From positions 219,413-283,412 of the forward strand of contig NZ_JADQDO010000005.1 of NCBI RefSeq assembly GCF_015694465.1: a stretch of DNA of 64,000 bases. Reading direction: 5' to 3'. Made by a program: the position numbers and the translations under genes. The DNA is from Microvirga alba. Lineage in GTDB: Bacteria > Pseudomonadota > Alphaproteobacteria > Rhizobiales > Beijerinckiaceae. The notes beneath the pieces are model-generated. The model saw only the letters and a program-made list of their open reading frames with translations, was not told the DNA's origin and did not search any database. Positions 28,578 through 37,165 of the stretch are shown piece after piece (within the stretch, counting starts at the first letter, position 1; every line of letters begins with the position of its first letter).

Positions 28578-29262
28578 GGTTCCTGCCTAACGCCGCAAGC
28601 CGGGCGTCCGAGATGAATTGGCGTCGCCACATCACATAGAGTACGGCAGCCGTCGCCACCACGAAAACATAAGGGCCGATGAACCAGCCGAGATAGGCCA
28701 GTGAGAAGAAGAAGGCCCGCTGGCCGCGATTGAAATGCTTGCCCGCGACGATGTTCATGCTGGCGGCCTGATGGGCCACCGCCAGCCCTTCCTCGCGGTT
28801 GCCTTCGTTCAAAACCGGCACCGCGCCGACGATGATCGCCATGTAGTTAAACAGGCGGTACGACCAGGCGAACTTGAAAAAGGCGTAGACGAAGATGATC
28901 GCGAGCCCGATCACCTTCACTTCCCAGATCAGCGGCGTCGTGGCTTGGCCGAAGGGGAGATTGGCGAAAACCGGCAAGACTGCATCGGCGGACCGCAGAA
29001 GCGCCAGCACGCCGCCAATGGCGATCAATGAGGTCGAGGCGAAAAAGGCGGTGCCGTTCATCAATGAGGCCATGATCGTGGTGTCGACGATCCGGTTCTC
29101 GCGCACCACCAGCTGCTCCATCCAGCGATAGCGGTACTGGTTCATCACGGCGTTGAGGCTTCTGTGTCCCGCAGGCGTGAGTTCGACCGCGGCGTGATAG
29201 GCGAACCACGCAACACCGAAGAAGCCCATCGCCACATAGTCAAGAACCGTGAAACCCAGCAC
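28546..29262 (-). CDS. DUF599 membrane protein
   Basis: 238 aa from a GTG at 29262 with GGGAGG about 5 nt upstream. Four or five membrane segments are visible: VLDYVAMGFFGVAWFAYHAA, FFASTSLIAIGGVLALL, VIGLAIIFVYAFFKFAWS and FFFSLAYLGWFIGPYVFVVA. The conserved loop RSLNAVMNQYRYRWMEQLVVRENRIVDT and the ARG-poor NRGQRAFFF segment match DUF599, a family of uncharacterised proteobacterial inner-membrane proteins. It is cotranscribed with the DUF3253 gene, whose start lies inside its 3' end. Confidence 0.85.
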   Translation of the reverse strand: MLGFTVLDYVAMGFFGVAWFAYHAAVELTPAGHRSLNAVMNQYRYRWMEQLVVRENRIVDTTIMASLMNGTAFFASTSLIAIGGVLALLRSADAVLPVFANLPFGQATTPLIWEVKVIGLAIIFVYAFFKFAWSYRLFNYMAIIVGAVPVLNEGNREEGLAVAHQAASMNIVAGKHFNRGQRAFFFSLAYLGWFIGPYVFVVATAAVLYVMWRRQFISDARLAALGRNHVQEPDAGRP

Positions 29263-29330
29263 CGTCGCCTCCCGTTGACTCTATCTCTACCATGCCCAGT
29301 TTGTTCAAAGCTTTAAAGCGGAGCACGGCG

Positions 29331-29741
29331 ATGCCCCAAACCATCAAACGCGGCTACAAAGCGATGCTGGAGGAGGCGCTGACGAAGATCAAAACCTTGT
29401 CCGCCACGGACGCGCTCACCCTGCACGGGCGCGACGACACCGTGTTCGTCGATTTGCGCGACCCGCGCGAGCTCGACCGGGATGGCCAGATGCCCGGCGC
29501 GATGCATTGTCCGAGGGGGATGCTGGAATTCTGGATCGACCCGGAAAGCCCCTATCACAAACCGGTTTTCGCGCAGGACAAGGCCTTCGTCTTTTTCTGC
29601 GGCGGCGGCTGGCGCTCCGCTCTCTCAGCGGCGACCGCGCAGGACATGGGGTTGAAGCCCGTGGCCCATATCGATGGAGGGTTCAAGGCGTGGAAGGAGG
29701 CAGGCGGACCGGTGGAGGTCCCGCCACCGAAACAGCGATAA
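29331..29741 (+). CDS. Rhodanese-like sulfurtransferase
   Basis: 136 aa from the ATG at 29331 (GGAGCACGG upstream), a single rhodanese domain. It shows the VFVDLRDPRELDRDG strand-turn (about residue 38), the conserved MPGAMHCPRGMLEFW segment (about 55), and the active-site loop FFCGGGWRSALSA (about 88) with the persulfide cysteine followed by a Gly-rich loop. It ends with the CH2B-like HIDGGFKAWKEAGGPV. It may transfer sulfur or act on arsenate or cyanide; context gives no clue. It is convergent with the next gene. Confidence 0.9.
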   Translation: MPQTIKRGYKAMLEEALTKIKTLSATDALTLHGRDDTVFVDLRDPRELDRDGQMPGAMHCPRGMLEFWIDPESPYHKPVFAQDKAFVFFCGGGWRSALSAATAQDMGLKPVAHIDGGFKAWKEAGGPVEVPPPKQR

Positions 29742-29787
29742 TCAGCTCTATGATCGCTCCGAGTGAGATGGTCGCGGAGCCCGCGCT

Positions 29788-30297
29788 CTAGCGGCTGTCA
29801 CGCTTGGCTTGGGCCACCTTGCCCTTCTGCGAGACACGACCGGCATCCATCGGATTGACGATCTGGTCTCGCCGCGCGCTCGTCTTTGGTTTCATGCCTT
29901 CATCGGGTGTGTGGCCTGCCGAGGGGGTCTTCGAGGCCGGTGTGGACCGCTTCAGCGCAAGCGCCCTGCGGGCGCTCTGCTTGAGACCGGCCTTCGCGTT
30001 TCGCCTGGACTGCTCCTTGCTCACGCGTCCGAGCGCCTCGCGCAGCACAGCTTTCTTCCGGCGTGTCCCCCGCTCCTCCTCGGCGAATGTGGTCCGGCCG
30101 AGTCCCTTCGTGCGGATGTCGCGCCGTTGCCGGTTGAGGATGTCCTGGGCACGGTCACGGCGCTCCCGAAGAAGCTTGGTGACCCGGTCGAGATCCTTCT
30201 TGTCCAGCTGGGCAAGGGCGGGGTGGTGCGTGTTCTGGACCAGTTCAAACTCGTCGTGGCTCAGAACGCGTCGTTCCGTTTTGCGAGGCGTCGCCAT
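29788..30297 (-). CDS. Conserved basic protein of unknown function (169 aa)
   Basis: The ATG at 30297 has GGAGATACC upstream and is preferred over an in-frame start at 30366. The protein is very rich in Arg and Lys. It has a helical N-terminal region (LSHDEFELVQNTHHPALAQL, then DLDRVTKLLRERRDRAQDIL) and a low-complexity, positively charged tail with Ser/Pro (about residues 95-169). It resembles, from memory, uncharacterised proteins widespread in Hyphomicrobiales. The charge suggests nucleic-acid contact, which is a guess. Confidence 0.6.
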   Translation of the reverse strand: MATPRKTERRVLSHDEFELVQNTHHPALAQLDKKDLDRVTKLLRERRDRAQDILNRQRRDIRTKGLGRTTFAEEERGTRRKKAVLREALGRVSKEQSRRNAKAGLKQSARRALALKRSTPASKTPSAGHTPDEGMKPKTSARRDQIVNPMDAGRVSQKGKVAQAKRDSR

Positions 30298-30362
30298 CGG
30301 TATCTCCGTTCGCCGAACCGAAACGACAAAACGCTTCGCCGGACGGAGCAGTTCCAATACCT

Positions 30363-30671
30363 TCAAACGGTTGGCAGAACCCTGAAGCCCTCGTCTTCGG
30401 CGTCGCCGTTCGGATCGTCGGCCATATTCGGGTCTTCGACCACCTCAACGCGCTCGACCACCGCGCCGCGCGGCCCCTGTTGGCAGGCTTTCAGCATCGC
30501 CTCGACAAGCGCATCAGGTCCCGAGAACAGGGCCTCGACCGACCCGTCCCGGCAATTGCGGACCCAGCCGTTAAGCCCATGAAGTTCCGCCTGATGGTGT
30601 GTCCAGGCGCGAAAGCCGACGCCCTGGACGCGTCCGTGGATGAGTACATGGAGAGTTCGGTTCAACGTCAT
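30363..30671 (-). CDS. acyP: Acylphosphatase
   Basis: 102 aa from the ATG at 30671 (other in-frame ATGs lie 9-12 bp upstream). The acylphosphatase signature is complete: [16 protein letters not shown] with the phosphate-binding arginine, and [20 protein letters not shown] with the catalytic asparagine. The C-terminal third is longer and more acidic than usual ([16 protein letters not shown]). It hydrolyses acyl-phosphates such as acetyl phosphate or 1,3-bisphosphoglycerate. It is followed by the basic conserved protein gene on the same strand, about 65 bp apart. Confidence 0.92.
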   Translation of the reverse strand: MTLNRTLHVLIHGRVQGVGFRAWTHHQAELHGLNGWVRNCRDGSVEALFSGPDALVEAMLKACQQGPRGAVVERVEVVEDPNMADDPNGDAEDEGFRVLPTV

Positions 30672-30780
30672 GTCCAACATCATAAGCCCGGATAGGCGGC
30701 AAGCGAAGGGCGGTTAGCCGGAATCCATAGCCCCAGCACCTCCAGAAAGGGCGGCATGCGGCGCCTTCATCGGAGCGCTC

Positions 30781-30828
30781 GGTGTTTATGGGTTGCGGGC
30801 TCCGCTGCGCGGCCCGCAATGACAGGGG
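30781..30828. repeat. Palindromic intergenic repeat (GTTTATGGGTT...AATGAC type), copy 2
   Basis: GGTGTTTATGGGTTGCGGGCTC, a CGCTGCGCGG turn, then CCCGCAATGACAGGGG. The outer blocks match the copy at 12942-12991, while paired changes in the stem (TTCC/GGAA there, TTGC/GCAA here) keep the base pairing. This supports a structured element. Confidence 0.6.
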
Positions 30829-30835
30829 TTACGCG

Positions 30836-31345
30836 TCAAAGCTCGCTCGGCTTGCGCGACACGTTGGCGGGAGAACTCCAGCGCGGGCGGACCTTGGGCT
30901 GCTCCGGCGGCGAGGACGGCTGCACATGCGGCAGCAAGGCCGCAAGCCCATGGATATAATCCTTGGGTAAACCCGCCTCCTCCGCTGCCGCCACGACCCC
31001 TTCCATATAGCCTGGCTTCGGCGTGCCGGGCTTGGCGCTTCGCGCGACATAGACAATCGCCCTGCGCGGCCCCTGCGGAGTCAGAACCGGCTGAATGACC
31101 TTGGTGTAGAGTCCCGTGGACAGGTTCTCGTAGCGGTCGAGCGCGGGCACATCACCCAAGGCCAGATCCCACACCACGCCCCAGACCGCGCGCTGCGGAT
31201 CGCGGACGACCGACGCATAGCCGCCATCGAAGATGACGAAGCGGTGGCGCATCAATCGTCCCACCCCAACCACTTTCGAGCCAGGGCAGCGTTTGGCCAT
31301 GTCGGCCTGGTCCATGTTGGAGCCATAGGCGAAGTAGAGCGGCAT
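30836..31345 (-). CDS. Gamma-glutamylcyclotransferase-like protein
   Basis: 169 aa with AGGAAC before the ATG at 31345. The N-terminal MPLYFAYGSNMDQADMAKRC carries the YGSN phosphate/substrate-binding loop of the GGCT/AIG2 fold. A catalytic-type glutamate lies in LDRYENLSTGLYTK (about residue 74). The C-terminal part reads KPGYMEGVVAAAEEAGLP, then a Pro/Ser-rich tail. Members release 5-oxoproline from gamma-glutamyl peptides or glutathione. The tail of about 30 residues is not part of the fold. Its exact substrate is unknown. It lies downstream of pccA on the same strand. Confidence 0.88.
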   Translation of the reverse strand: MPLYFAYGSNMDQADMAKRCPGSKVVGVGRLMRHRFVIFDGGYASVVRDPQRAVWGVVWDLALGDVPALDRYENLSTGLYTKVIQPVLTPQGPRRAIVYVARSAKPGTPKPGYMEGVVAAAEEAGLPKDYIHGLAALLPHVQPSSPPEQPKVRPRWSSPANVSRKPSEL

Positions 31346-31406
31346 GGCGTTCCTAAGGCGTCCTGTTTTCTAAAAGGTCATCCTCGGGTGACGCATGGGA
31401 CCCCTA

Positions 31407-33407
31407 TCACGCGAATTCCAGGATCACGGCATCGACGGCGAGGCTGTCGCCTTCCTTGGCGTGGATCTTGGCAATGGTGCCGTCGCGCTCGGCGCGCAGG
31501 ACGTTTTCCATCTTCATGGCCTCGACCATGCAGAGTGGCTCGCCGACCTTGACCTCCTGCCCCGGCTTGACGCTGATCGCCTTGACGAGGCCCGGCATCG
31601 GGCAGAGCAGTTTCTTGCCGGTATCGGCCTCGACCTTCTCCGGCATCAGGGCGGCGAGGTCCGCCTCGCGGTGGGTGTAGACGCGCGCCTCCACCGCCGC
31701 GCCCGCATGGGACAAAAGCATGCCGTTAAGGAGCGGACGCACCTGCACGGCGATGGCCTCGCCGCCGACCGTGCCGGTCCAGACCGGGTCACCCGGCTTC
31801 CAGGACGAGGAGACCGGCCGGGCCTGGCCCTCGATGAGAACTGCGATGCCGCCGTCGATGTCCTCGATCACCACGTCGCGCCGCTCGCGGCCGAGCATGA
31901 CCACCCGCTCACGGTCGAACCGCACGGCGGAAGTGGGGCGCATCTGGCCGGAGATCTGGCGCTTGCGCTCGTTCAGCAGATGGTCGATGGCGGCGGCGAC
32001 CGCCGCCATGCGCAAGGCGATCTCGCCTTCAGGCGCGGGGGCCTTGAAGCCTTGCGGGAACTCCTCGGCGATGAAGCCGGTCGAGAGGTGGCCCGACTGC
32101 CAGCGCGGATGCTGCATCAAGGCCGAGAGGAACGGGATGTTGTGGCGGATGCCGTCGATGGCGAAGGCGTCGAGCGCCTTTCCTTGCGCCTCGATGGCCC
32201 GCGCGCGCGTCGGCGCATGGGTGACGAGCTTGGCGATCATCGGATCGTAATAGATCGAGATCTCGCCGCCCTCGTACACGCCGGTGTCGTTGCGGATGGT
32301 CACGCCGTGCTCCTCGCCCTCGTGCGGCGGGCGATAGGTCACGAGGCGGCCCGTGGAGGGCAGGAAGTTGCGCACCGGGTCTTCTGCATAGATGCGGCTT
32401 TCCACCGCCCAGCCGTTGAGTTTCACATCCGTTTGCGCCAGCCGCAGCTTCTCGCCCGCCGCAACCCGGATCATCTCCTCCACAAGGTCGATGCCGGTGA
32501 TCATCTCGGTCACCGGATGCTCGACCTGCAGGCGGGTGTTCATTTCGAGGAAGTAGAAGGACTTGTCCTGGCCTGCCACGAACTCGACCGTGCCGGCGCT
32601 GTCGTAGCCGACGGCCTTGGCGAGAGCGACCGCCTGCTCGCCCATGAGCCTTCGGGTCGCCTCGTCGAGCAGCGGGGATGGGGCCTCCTCGATGACCTTC
32701 TGGTTGCGGCGCTGGATCGAGCATTCGCGCTCGCCGAGATAGATCACGTTGCCGTGCTTGTCGCCGAGCACCTGGATTTCGATGTGGCGCGGATCGGTGA
32801 TGAATTTCTCGATGAAGACCCGATCGTCGCCAAACGAGCTAGCCGCTTCCGACTTGGCGCGGGCGAAGCCCTCCGCCACCTCGTCCGCGGAGTAAGCGAT
32901 GCGCATGCCCTTGCCGCCGCCACCGGCGGAGGCCTTGATCATCACCGGATAGCCGATCTCGTTGGCGATGGGGACGGCCTGTTCCGGGCTCTCGATCACG
33001 CCGAGAAAGCCGGGGACGGTCGAGACCTTGGCGGCAGCCGCCGCCTTTTTCGACTCGATCTTGTCGCCCATGGCGGCGATGGCGTGCGGATTGGGGCCGA
33101 TGAAGACGATGCCCGCCTCCGCCAGCGCCTTCGGAAAAGCCTCACGCTCGGACAGGAAACCGTAGCCCGGATGCACCGCCTGCGCGCCGGTCTGTTTGCA
33201 GGCCTCGATGATCTTCTCGATCACCAGATAAGACTGCGCCGCCGCAGCCGGTCCGATATGCACCGCCTCATCGGCCATCTCCACATGGAGCGCATCGCGG
33301 TCCGCATCGGAATAGACCGCAACCGTCTTGATGCCCATGCGCCGGGCCGTCTTGATGACGCGGCACGCGATCTCGCCACGGTTGGCAATCAGGATCTTGT
33401 CGAACAT
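31407..33407 (-). CDS. pccA: Propionyl-CoA carboxylase, biotin-containing alpha subunit
   Basis: 666 aa with the three domains in order. The biotin carboxylase domain (1-450) shows KILIANRGEIACRVIK, the ATP-grasp Gly loop KASAGGGGKGMR near 165, and EMNTRLQVEHPVTEMITGID near 290. A linker/BT domain (about 460-590) follows, then the biotinyl domain with VEAMKMENVL (target Lys near 632). Length and sequence match the rhizobial PccA. Together with PccB it converts propionyl-CoA to methylmalonyl-CoA. PccB is encoded about 3.8 kb upstream on the same strand, with four genes between, two of them on the opposite strand, so the subunits are not in one operon. Confidence 0.94.
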   Translation of the reverse strand: MFDKILIANRGEIACRVIKTARRMGIKTVAVYSDADRDALHVEMADEAVHIGPAAAAQSYLVIEKIIEACKQTGAQAVHPGYGFLSEREAFPKALAEAGIVFIGPNPHAIAAMGDKIESKKAAAAAKVSTVPGFLGVIESPEQAVPIANEIGYPVMIKASAGGGGKGMRIAYSADEVAEGFARAKSEAASSFGDDRVFIEKFITDPRHIEIQVLGDKHGNVIYLGERECSIQRRNQKVIEEAPSPLLDEATRRLMGEQAVALAKAVGYDSAGTVEFVAGQDKSFYFLEMNTRLQVEHPVTEMITGIDLVEEMIRVAAGEKLRLAQTDVKLNGWAVESRIYAEDPVRNFLPSTGRLVTYRPPHEGEEHGVTIRNDTGVYEGGEISIYYDPMIAKLVTHAPTRARAIEAQGKALDAFAIDGIRHNIPFLSALMQHPRWQSGHLSTGFIAEEFPQGFKAPAPEGEIALRMAAVAAAIDHLLNERKRQISGQMRPTSAVRFDRERVVMLGRERRDVVIEDIDGGIAVLIEGQARPVSSSWKPGDPVWTGTVGGEAIAVQVRPLLNGMLLSHAGAAVEARVYTHREADLAALMPEKVEADTGKKLLCPMPGLVKAISVKPGQEVKVGEPLCMVEAMKMENVLRAERDGTIAKIHAKEGDSLAVDAVILEFA

Positions 33408-33517
33408 GAGCCCTCGAACGCTTCAAGCAAGAGATGTCCTATTCCCGTTACTGCACATCCTTGCATTCGGAAAGCGGCATGAGCTTCAGCATTTAGCGTA
33501 AGAGGCGAAACGACGGG

Positions 33518-33931
33518 TCAGGCCGCCAGGCGGCAAAGCCGCGCATGCTGACGGCCGCGCATGATGAAGTCGAGCAGTGCCGTGTCCACACGGTCCGATT
33601 CATCGAGAACCGCATAGGCGATGTTCATGGCGGTTTCCGTTGGGCCAGCCATATCCAGCGCAGTCGCCAGCCACAGGGCGTCATCGTTGTTGACAGCGCC
33701 GGTCGGGCGCAGGCCCCACACCGCGAAGTCGACGACGAGGACCGTCAGCGCCGGGCCCCAGCTCTCATCGGCATCGAGGGTACGGTCGAGGGCGAGCAGC
33801 GCCTCGGCCTCGAGGCGAGTCATGATGCCGTCGTCAAGCACGTTCCGCTGAAGTTCTTTCACGTCATCGGCCGAGATATACTTGTTATCGATGACGCTCT
33901 CGATGAAATCGCGAAGCTTAGAGTTAATCAT
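33518..33931 (-). CDS. Acidic protein of unknown function (137 aa)
   Basis: The ATG at 33931 (GGGGGGAG upstream) is preferred to an in-frame codon at 34006. The protein is acidic and helical, with no membrane segments or signal peptide: MINSKLRDFIESVIDNKYIS, then ADDVKELQRNVLDDGIMTRLEAEALLALDR, then GPALTVLVVDFAVWGLRPTGAVN. The helix pattern around residues 18-50 is loosely reminiscent of TerB-like alpha bundles, but no family can be named. It is divergent from the ring-cleaving dioxygenase gene. Confidence 0.65.
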   Translation of the reverse strand: MINSKLRDFIESVIDNKYISADDVKELQRNVLDDGIMTRLEAEALLALDRTLDADESWGPALTVLVVDFAVWGLRPTGAVNNDDALWLATALDMAGPTETAMNIAYAVLDESDRVDTALLDFIMRGRQHARLCRLAA

Positions 33932-34247
33932 CTGTTTGACTCCCCCCGGCTTATTGTTTGATGCCGGTTGATCTCTTATCCGAGGATGACTTTCACACGG
34001 AGTCACGGGCTAAACCGTTAACAGCCAAATCTGAATCGCCGTTGAGGTTAAGCGTTGTTGAGACTCTTTGGTTGCTGGAATCTTTCCGCCGGAGATTCCC
34101 TAGAAACCGCATCGCTTTGGCCGCATCGGCGTTCGACCCTTGCAATCCCGCAAGGTCGCCCTTTCCGCACTTTGTTGCGGGCGAATGGTACTTATCTCCC
34201 GGCCAAGCGGCGCGAATTCGCGCTCAGGTGTTAAGGAGATCCACGCC
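33932..34247. other. Divergent intergenic region; no gene seen
   Basis: 316 bp between a minus-strand acidic protein gene and the plus-strand dioxygenase gene. It must hold at least one promoter for each direction, but no -35/-10 pair of good spacing was found. Composition is more AT-rich in 33960-34110 than in the flanking genes. Open frames that cross it are continuations of shadow frames and lack start signals. Confidence 0.5.
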
Positions 34248-35177
34248 ATGCGGCATCACGGTATTCATCACGTCACGGCCATTGCCGGCCCGGCGCGCCG
34301 CAATCTCGCCTTCTATACGCAGGTTCTGGGCCTGCGCCTGGTTAAGAAGACCGTCAATTTCGACGATCCCGGCACGTACCATCTCTATTTCGGCGACGGC
34401 CTCGGCCAGCCCGGCACGATCCTCACCTTCTTTCCGTGGGAGCACGTGGCGCCGGGACGCGCCGGAGTCGGCACGACGCAGGAAACCGCCTTTCGTGTGC
34501 CGGAAGCCGCCATCGGCTATTGGGCACATCGCTTCCTGGAAAAGGGCGTCGCGCACGGCGCGGTGGAGAAACGCTTCGGCCAGACCGTCCTGACCTTCAA
34601 GGACCCGGACGGCACGAGCCTCGCCCTCGTCGGCATCCCGAATGCCGATGATGCGTCGGCCTGGGCTGGAGGCGGTATCCCTGCGGAATACGCGATTCAG
34701 GGCTTCGAGGGTGTCACTCTGCTCGTCGAAGACGCCGCACAGACAGGCGCGATCCTGACCGACGTCTTCGGCTTTAGGGAAACCGGCCGCGACGGCTCGC
34801 TGATCCGCTACACGAGCGATGCTGCCATGGGCGGAACGGTCGATGTCCGGTCGGCGAAGGGCTTCCTGCCTGGTCGCATGGGCGGTGGCTCCGTGCACCA
34901 CATCGCGTTCCGCGCGGAAGATGACGCCGCGCAGGCCGAGATGGTGAAACGGTTGGCTGAAAACCACGGCATCAAGACGACCGAGCAGCGCGACCGCAAC
35001 TATTTCCGCTCAGTCTATTTCCGGGAGCCCGGCGGCATTCTGTTCGAGATCGCGACCGACATTCCCGGCTTCGCCGTGGACGAGGACATCGACGCGCTGG
35101 GACACGAACTGAAACTGCCCGCGTTCCTCGAATCCCGCCGCAGCGAGCTCGAGGCCAAGCTGCCCGAGTTGGCGTAA
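34248..35177 (+). CDS. Ring-cleaving dioxygenase of the VOC (glyoxalase) superfamily
   Basis: 309 aa from the ATG at 34248 with AAGGAG about 10 nt upstream. Two VOC repeats are visible. The first, residues 1-125, opens HHGIHHVTAIAGPARRNLAFY with metal-ligand His residues, then LRLVKKTVNFDDPGTYHLYFGD. The second, residues 150-285, shows GGSVHHIAFRAEDDA and FREPGGILFEIATDIPGF with the third-ligand Glu. This is the layout of bacterial ring-cleaving dioxygenases (MhqO/MhqA-like) tied to quinone detoxification. The substrate is unproven. The next gene on the strand is an alpha/beta hydrolase, a pairing also seen in mhq-type operons of Firmicutes. Confidence 0.88.
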   Translation: MRHHGIHHVTAIAGPARRNLAFYTQVLGLRLVKKTVNFDDPGTYHLYFGDGLGQPGTILTFFPWEHVAPGRAGVGTTQETAFRVPEAAIGYWAHRFLEKGVAHGAVEKRFGQTVLTFKDPDGTSLALVGIPNADDASAWAGGGIPAEYAIQGFEGVTLLVEDAAQTGAILTDVFGFRETGRDGSLIRYTSDAAMGGTVDVRSAKGFLPGRMGGGSVHHIAFRAEDDAAQAEMVKRLAENHGIKTTEQRDRNYFRSVYFREPGGILFEIATDIPGFAVDEDIDALGHELKLPAFLESRRSELEAKLPELA

Positions 35178-35185
35178 CCCCGCCT

Positions 35186-35310
35186 CACCCTCTCCCCTCC
35201 GCGGGAGAGGGTGGCGAACGAAGTGAGCCGGAGAGGGTCCGTCCTCGCTCTGGCACCCCTCTCCCGCCCAGCCCGCGCAGGGCACCCTCTCCCGCAAAGG
35301 GGCGAGGGAG
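35186..35310. repeat. CCCTCTCCCGC-type intergenic repeat cluster
   Basis: About 125 bp with several arms of CACCCTCTCCC and GGGAGAGGGTGG in inverted and direct orientation, including a CCCTCTCCC-ctccgc-GGGAGAGGG hairpin at about 35188-35212. This sequence type recurs between genes in many high-GC proteobacteria. It sits between the dioxygenase and the hydrolase genes. Confidence 0.65.
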
Positions 35311-35323
35311 AAAGTTGAAAACC

Positions 35324-35941
35324 ATGACCGAGCTTTCCTTCATTCATCGCTATGTGCCCACAACGGAACCGGGCCGCCCTCCTCTGCTGTTGCTGCACGG
35401 CACTGGCGGCAACGAGGACGACCTGATCCCGCTTGGCCAAACCATCTCCCCCGGCTCCGCTCTGCTCTCACCGCGCGGCAAGGTGCTGGAGAACGGCATG
35501 CCCCGCTTCTTCCGGCGTCTGGCGGAAGGCGTTTTCGACGAAGCGGACGTGAAGGCGCGCGCGCACGAACTCGCGGATTTCGTCGCCGAAGCCCGCAAAG
35601 CCTACGGCCTTAACGCCCCCATCGCCGTCGGCTTCTCCAACGGCGCCAACATCGCCGCCGCCATGCTGATGCTGCGGCCGGAGGCGCTCGCTGGTGCCGT
35701 GCTGCTGCGCGCGATGGTGCCGTTGAGCGAGACGCCGAAGGTCGATCTCTCCGGCAAGCGGGTGCTGATGCTGTCGGGGCAGATGGACCCGATCATTCCG
35801 GTAGAAAACTCAAGCCGGTTGGCGGCCGCGCTTGGCGCATCCGGAGCCGAGGTGCGACACAAGACTCTGCCGGTCGGACACGGGCTATCGCAGCAGGACG
35901 TTCTGCTGACGCGGGATTGGTTGACGAACCGGGAGCTTTAA
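35324..35941 (+). CDS. Alpha/beta hydrolase (carboxylesterase/phospholipase family)
   Basis: 205 aa from the ATG at 35324 (a TTG at 35315 is an alternative). It has the compact esterase fold of the MhqD/YpfH carboxylesterase group: LLLLHGTGGNEDDLIPLG (oxyanion loop, about residue 25), VGFSNGANIAAAML (nucleophile Ser near 107), GQMDPIIPVENS (Asp near 150) and LPVGHGLSQQD (His near 185). The GTGGNEDDL loop is characteristic of the MhqD type. Together with the preceding VOC dioxygenase it suggests a two-gene quinone or aromatic detoxification unit. A cluster of palindromic repeats separates the two genes. Confidence 0.9.
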   Translation: MTELSFIHRYVPTTEPGRPPLLLLHGTGGNEDDLIPLGQTISPGSALLSPRGKVLENGMPRFFRRLAEGVFDEADVKARAHELADFVAEARKAYGLNAPIAVGFSNGANIAAAMLMLRPEALAGAVLLRAMVPLSETPKVDLSGKRVLMLSGQMDPIIPVENSSRLAAALGASGAEVRHKTLPVGHGLSQQDVLLTRDWLTNREL

Positions 35942-36023
35942 GGTTCCCAATCGGCTTCGGAGCCTCTCATCCTGGGAGGTGCGCAGCGCCGGGCCATCCT
36001 TCACCGGAGGCTGCGCATGCTCC

Positions 36024-37133
36024 TCAGGATCGGGACCATCGCGCGTCAGGACCGGTCATGGCGGTAAAAAGGCCTGTTTCGAAAAAGCGGTCCATCGCTT
36101 CTTCGGCAGGGCCCGTCTCGATGCCGCGCTGATTGAGCCACGCATCGTCGAGATGGGTGCTGCGATAGCGCTCTCCTGAGTCGCACAGGAGGGTTACGAT
36201 CGATCCCCGCTCGCCGCGTTTCGCCATATCGCTGATGATCTGAGCGACCGCCCATAGATTGGTGCCGGTCGATCCGCCGCATGAACGACCGATCCGGCGG
36301 GACAGGACGCGAGCAGCTGCAATGCTTGCCACGTCCGGCACCGCATAGGCCTCGTCGATCAATTCGGGAATGAAGGAGGGCTCGCAGCGAGGGCGTCCGA
36401 TGCCCTCGATCAGCGACGGCGCTTCCGAGGTTGTGCAGACGCTTCGGTCGGCCAGATGACGATGGAAAACGGATGCTTCCGGATCAGCAAGACACAGGCG
36501 GGTCTGCAGGCGGCGATAGCGGATGTAGCGTCCGAGCGTCGCCGATGTGCCGCCCGTCCCCGCTCCCACCACGATCCATGCGGGAACCGGATGTTCCTCA
36601 TGGGCCATCTGGCTGAAAATGGACTCGGCGATGTTGTTGTTGCCTCGCCAATCCGTTGCACGCTCGGCGAAGGTGAACTGATCCATGTAATGGCCGCCCA
36701 GCGCCTCGGCTAGGCGGGCACTCTCCGTGTACATTTCGGCCGGAGAATCCACGAAATGGCTCTCGCCCCCATAGAAGGCGATCTGCGCGATCTTCTCGGC
36801 AGAGGTCGAGCGGGGCATGACCGCGATAAACCTCAAGCCGAGCATCCGCGCGAAATAGGCCTCCGACACGGCGGTCGATCCACTCGAGGCTTCGATGATG
36901 GTCGTCTCCGGCCCGATCCAGCCGTTGCACAATCCGTACAGGAACAGCGAACGCGCCAGCCGATGTTTGAGGCTGCCCGAAGGATGGGTCGACTCGTCCT
37001 TCAGATAAAGCGCGGCGCCGGGAACACCAGACAGTGGCACGCGCAGGAGATGAGTATCCGACGAGCGATTGAAATCCGCCTCGATGATCTGGATGGCGGT
37101 TGAGACCCAGGAGCGGTCGGATGGAGTGGTCAT
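36024..37133 (-). CDS. PLP-dependent cysteine synthase-like enzyme (fold type II)
   Basis: 369 aa from the ATG at 37133; an in-frame start at 37196 would overlap pccB. The fold-type II signature is [19 protein letters not shown], with the pyridoxal-binding lysine near residue 56. It is followed by [20 protein letters not shown] (cofactor Asn replaced by Ser-Thr context), the phosphate-binding loop [16 protein letters not shown] near 195, and [12 protein letters not shown] near 245. The Gly-rich loop fits the CysK/CBS group, although the active-site KDESTHPSG differs from the classical CysK KLExxNP motif, so the substrate may not be O-acetylserine. It lies 32 bp downstream of pccB on the same strand and is probably cotranscribed. 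Confidence 0.85.
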   Translation of the reverse strand: MTTPSDRSWVSTAIQIIEADFNRSSDTHLLRVPLSGVPGAALYLKDESTHPSGSLKHRLARSLFLYGLCNGWIGPETTIIEASSGSTAVSEAYFARMLGLRFIAVMPRSTSAEKIAQIAFYGGESHFVDSPAEMYTESARLAEALGGHYMDQFTFAERATDWRGNNNIAESIFSQMAHEEHPVPAWIVVGAGTGGTSATLGRYIRYRRLQTRLCLADPEASVFHRHLADRSVCTTSEAPSLIEGIGRPRCEPSFIPELIDEAYAVPDVASIAAARVLSRRIGRSCGGSTGTNLWAVAQIISDMAKRGERGSIVTLLCDSGERYRSTHLDDAWLNQRGIETGPAEEAMDRFFETGLFTAMTGPDARWSRS

Positions 37134-37165
37134 TGCGGATGAGATCAATTTGTCCCTGGCGTTTC

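Noticed and set aside
31395..33482. 695-codon open frame on the plus strand, antisense to pccA
   Set aside because: Shadow of the pccA reading frame. No homology-like motifs, composition atypical (His/Asp/Arg-rich).
33958..34593. 211-codon plus-strand frame starting upstream of the dioxygenase
   Set aside because: Its second half overlaps the dioxygenase in another frame, and the start lacks a ribosome-binding site; the first half has no recognisable features.
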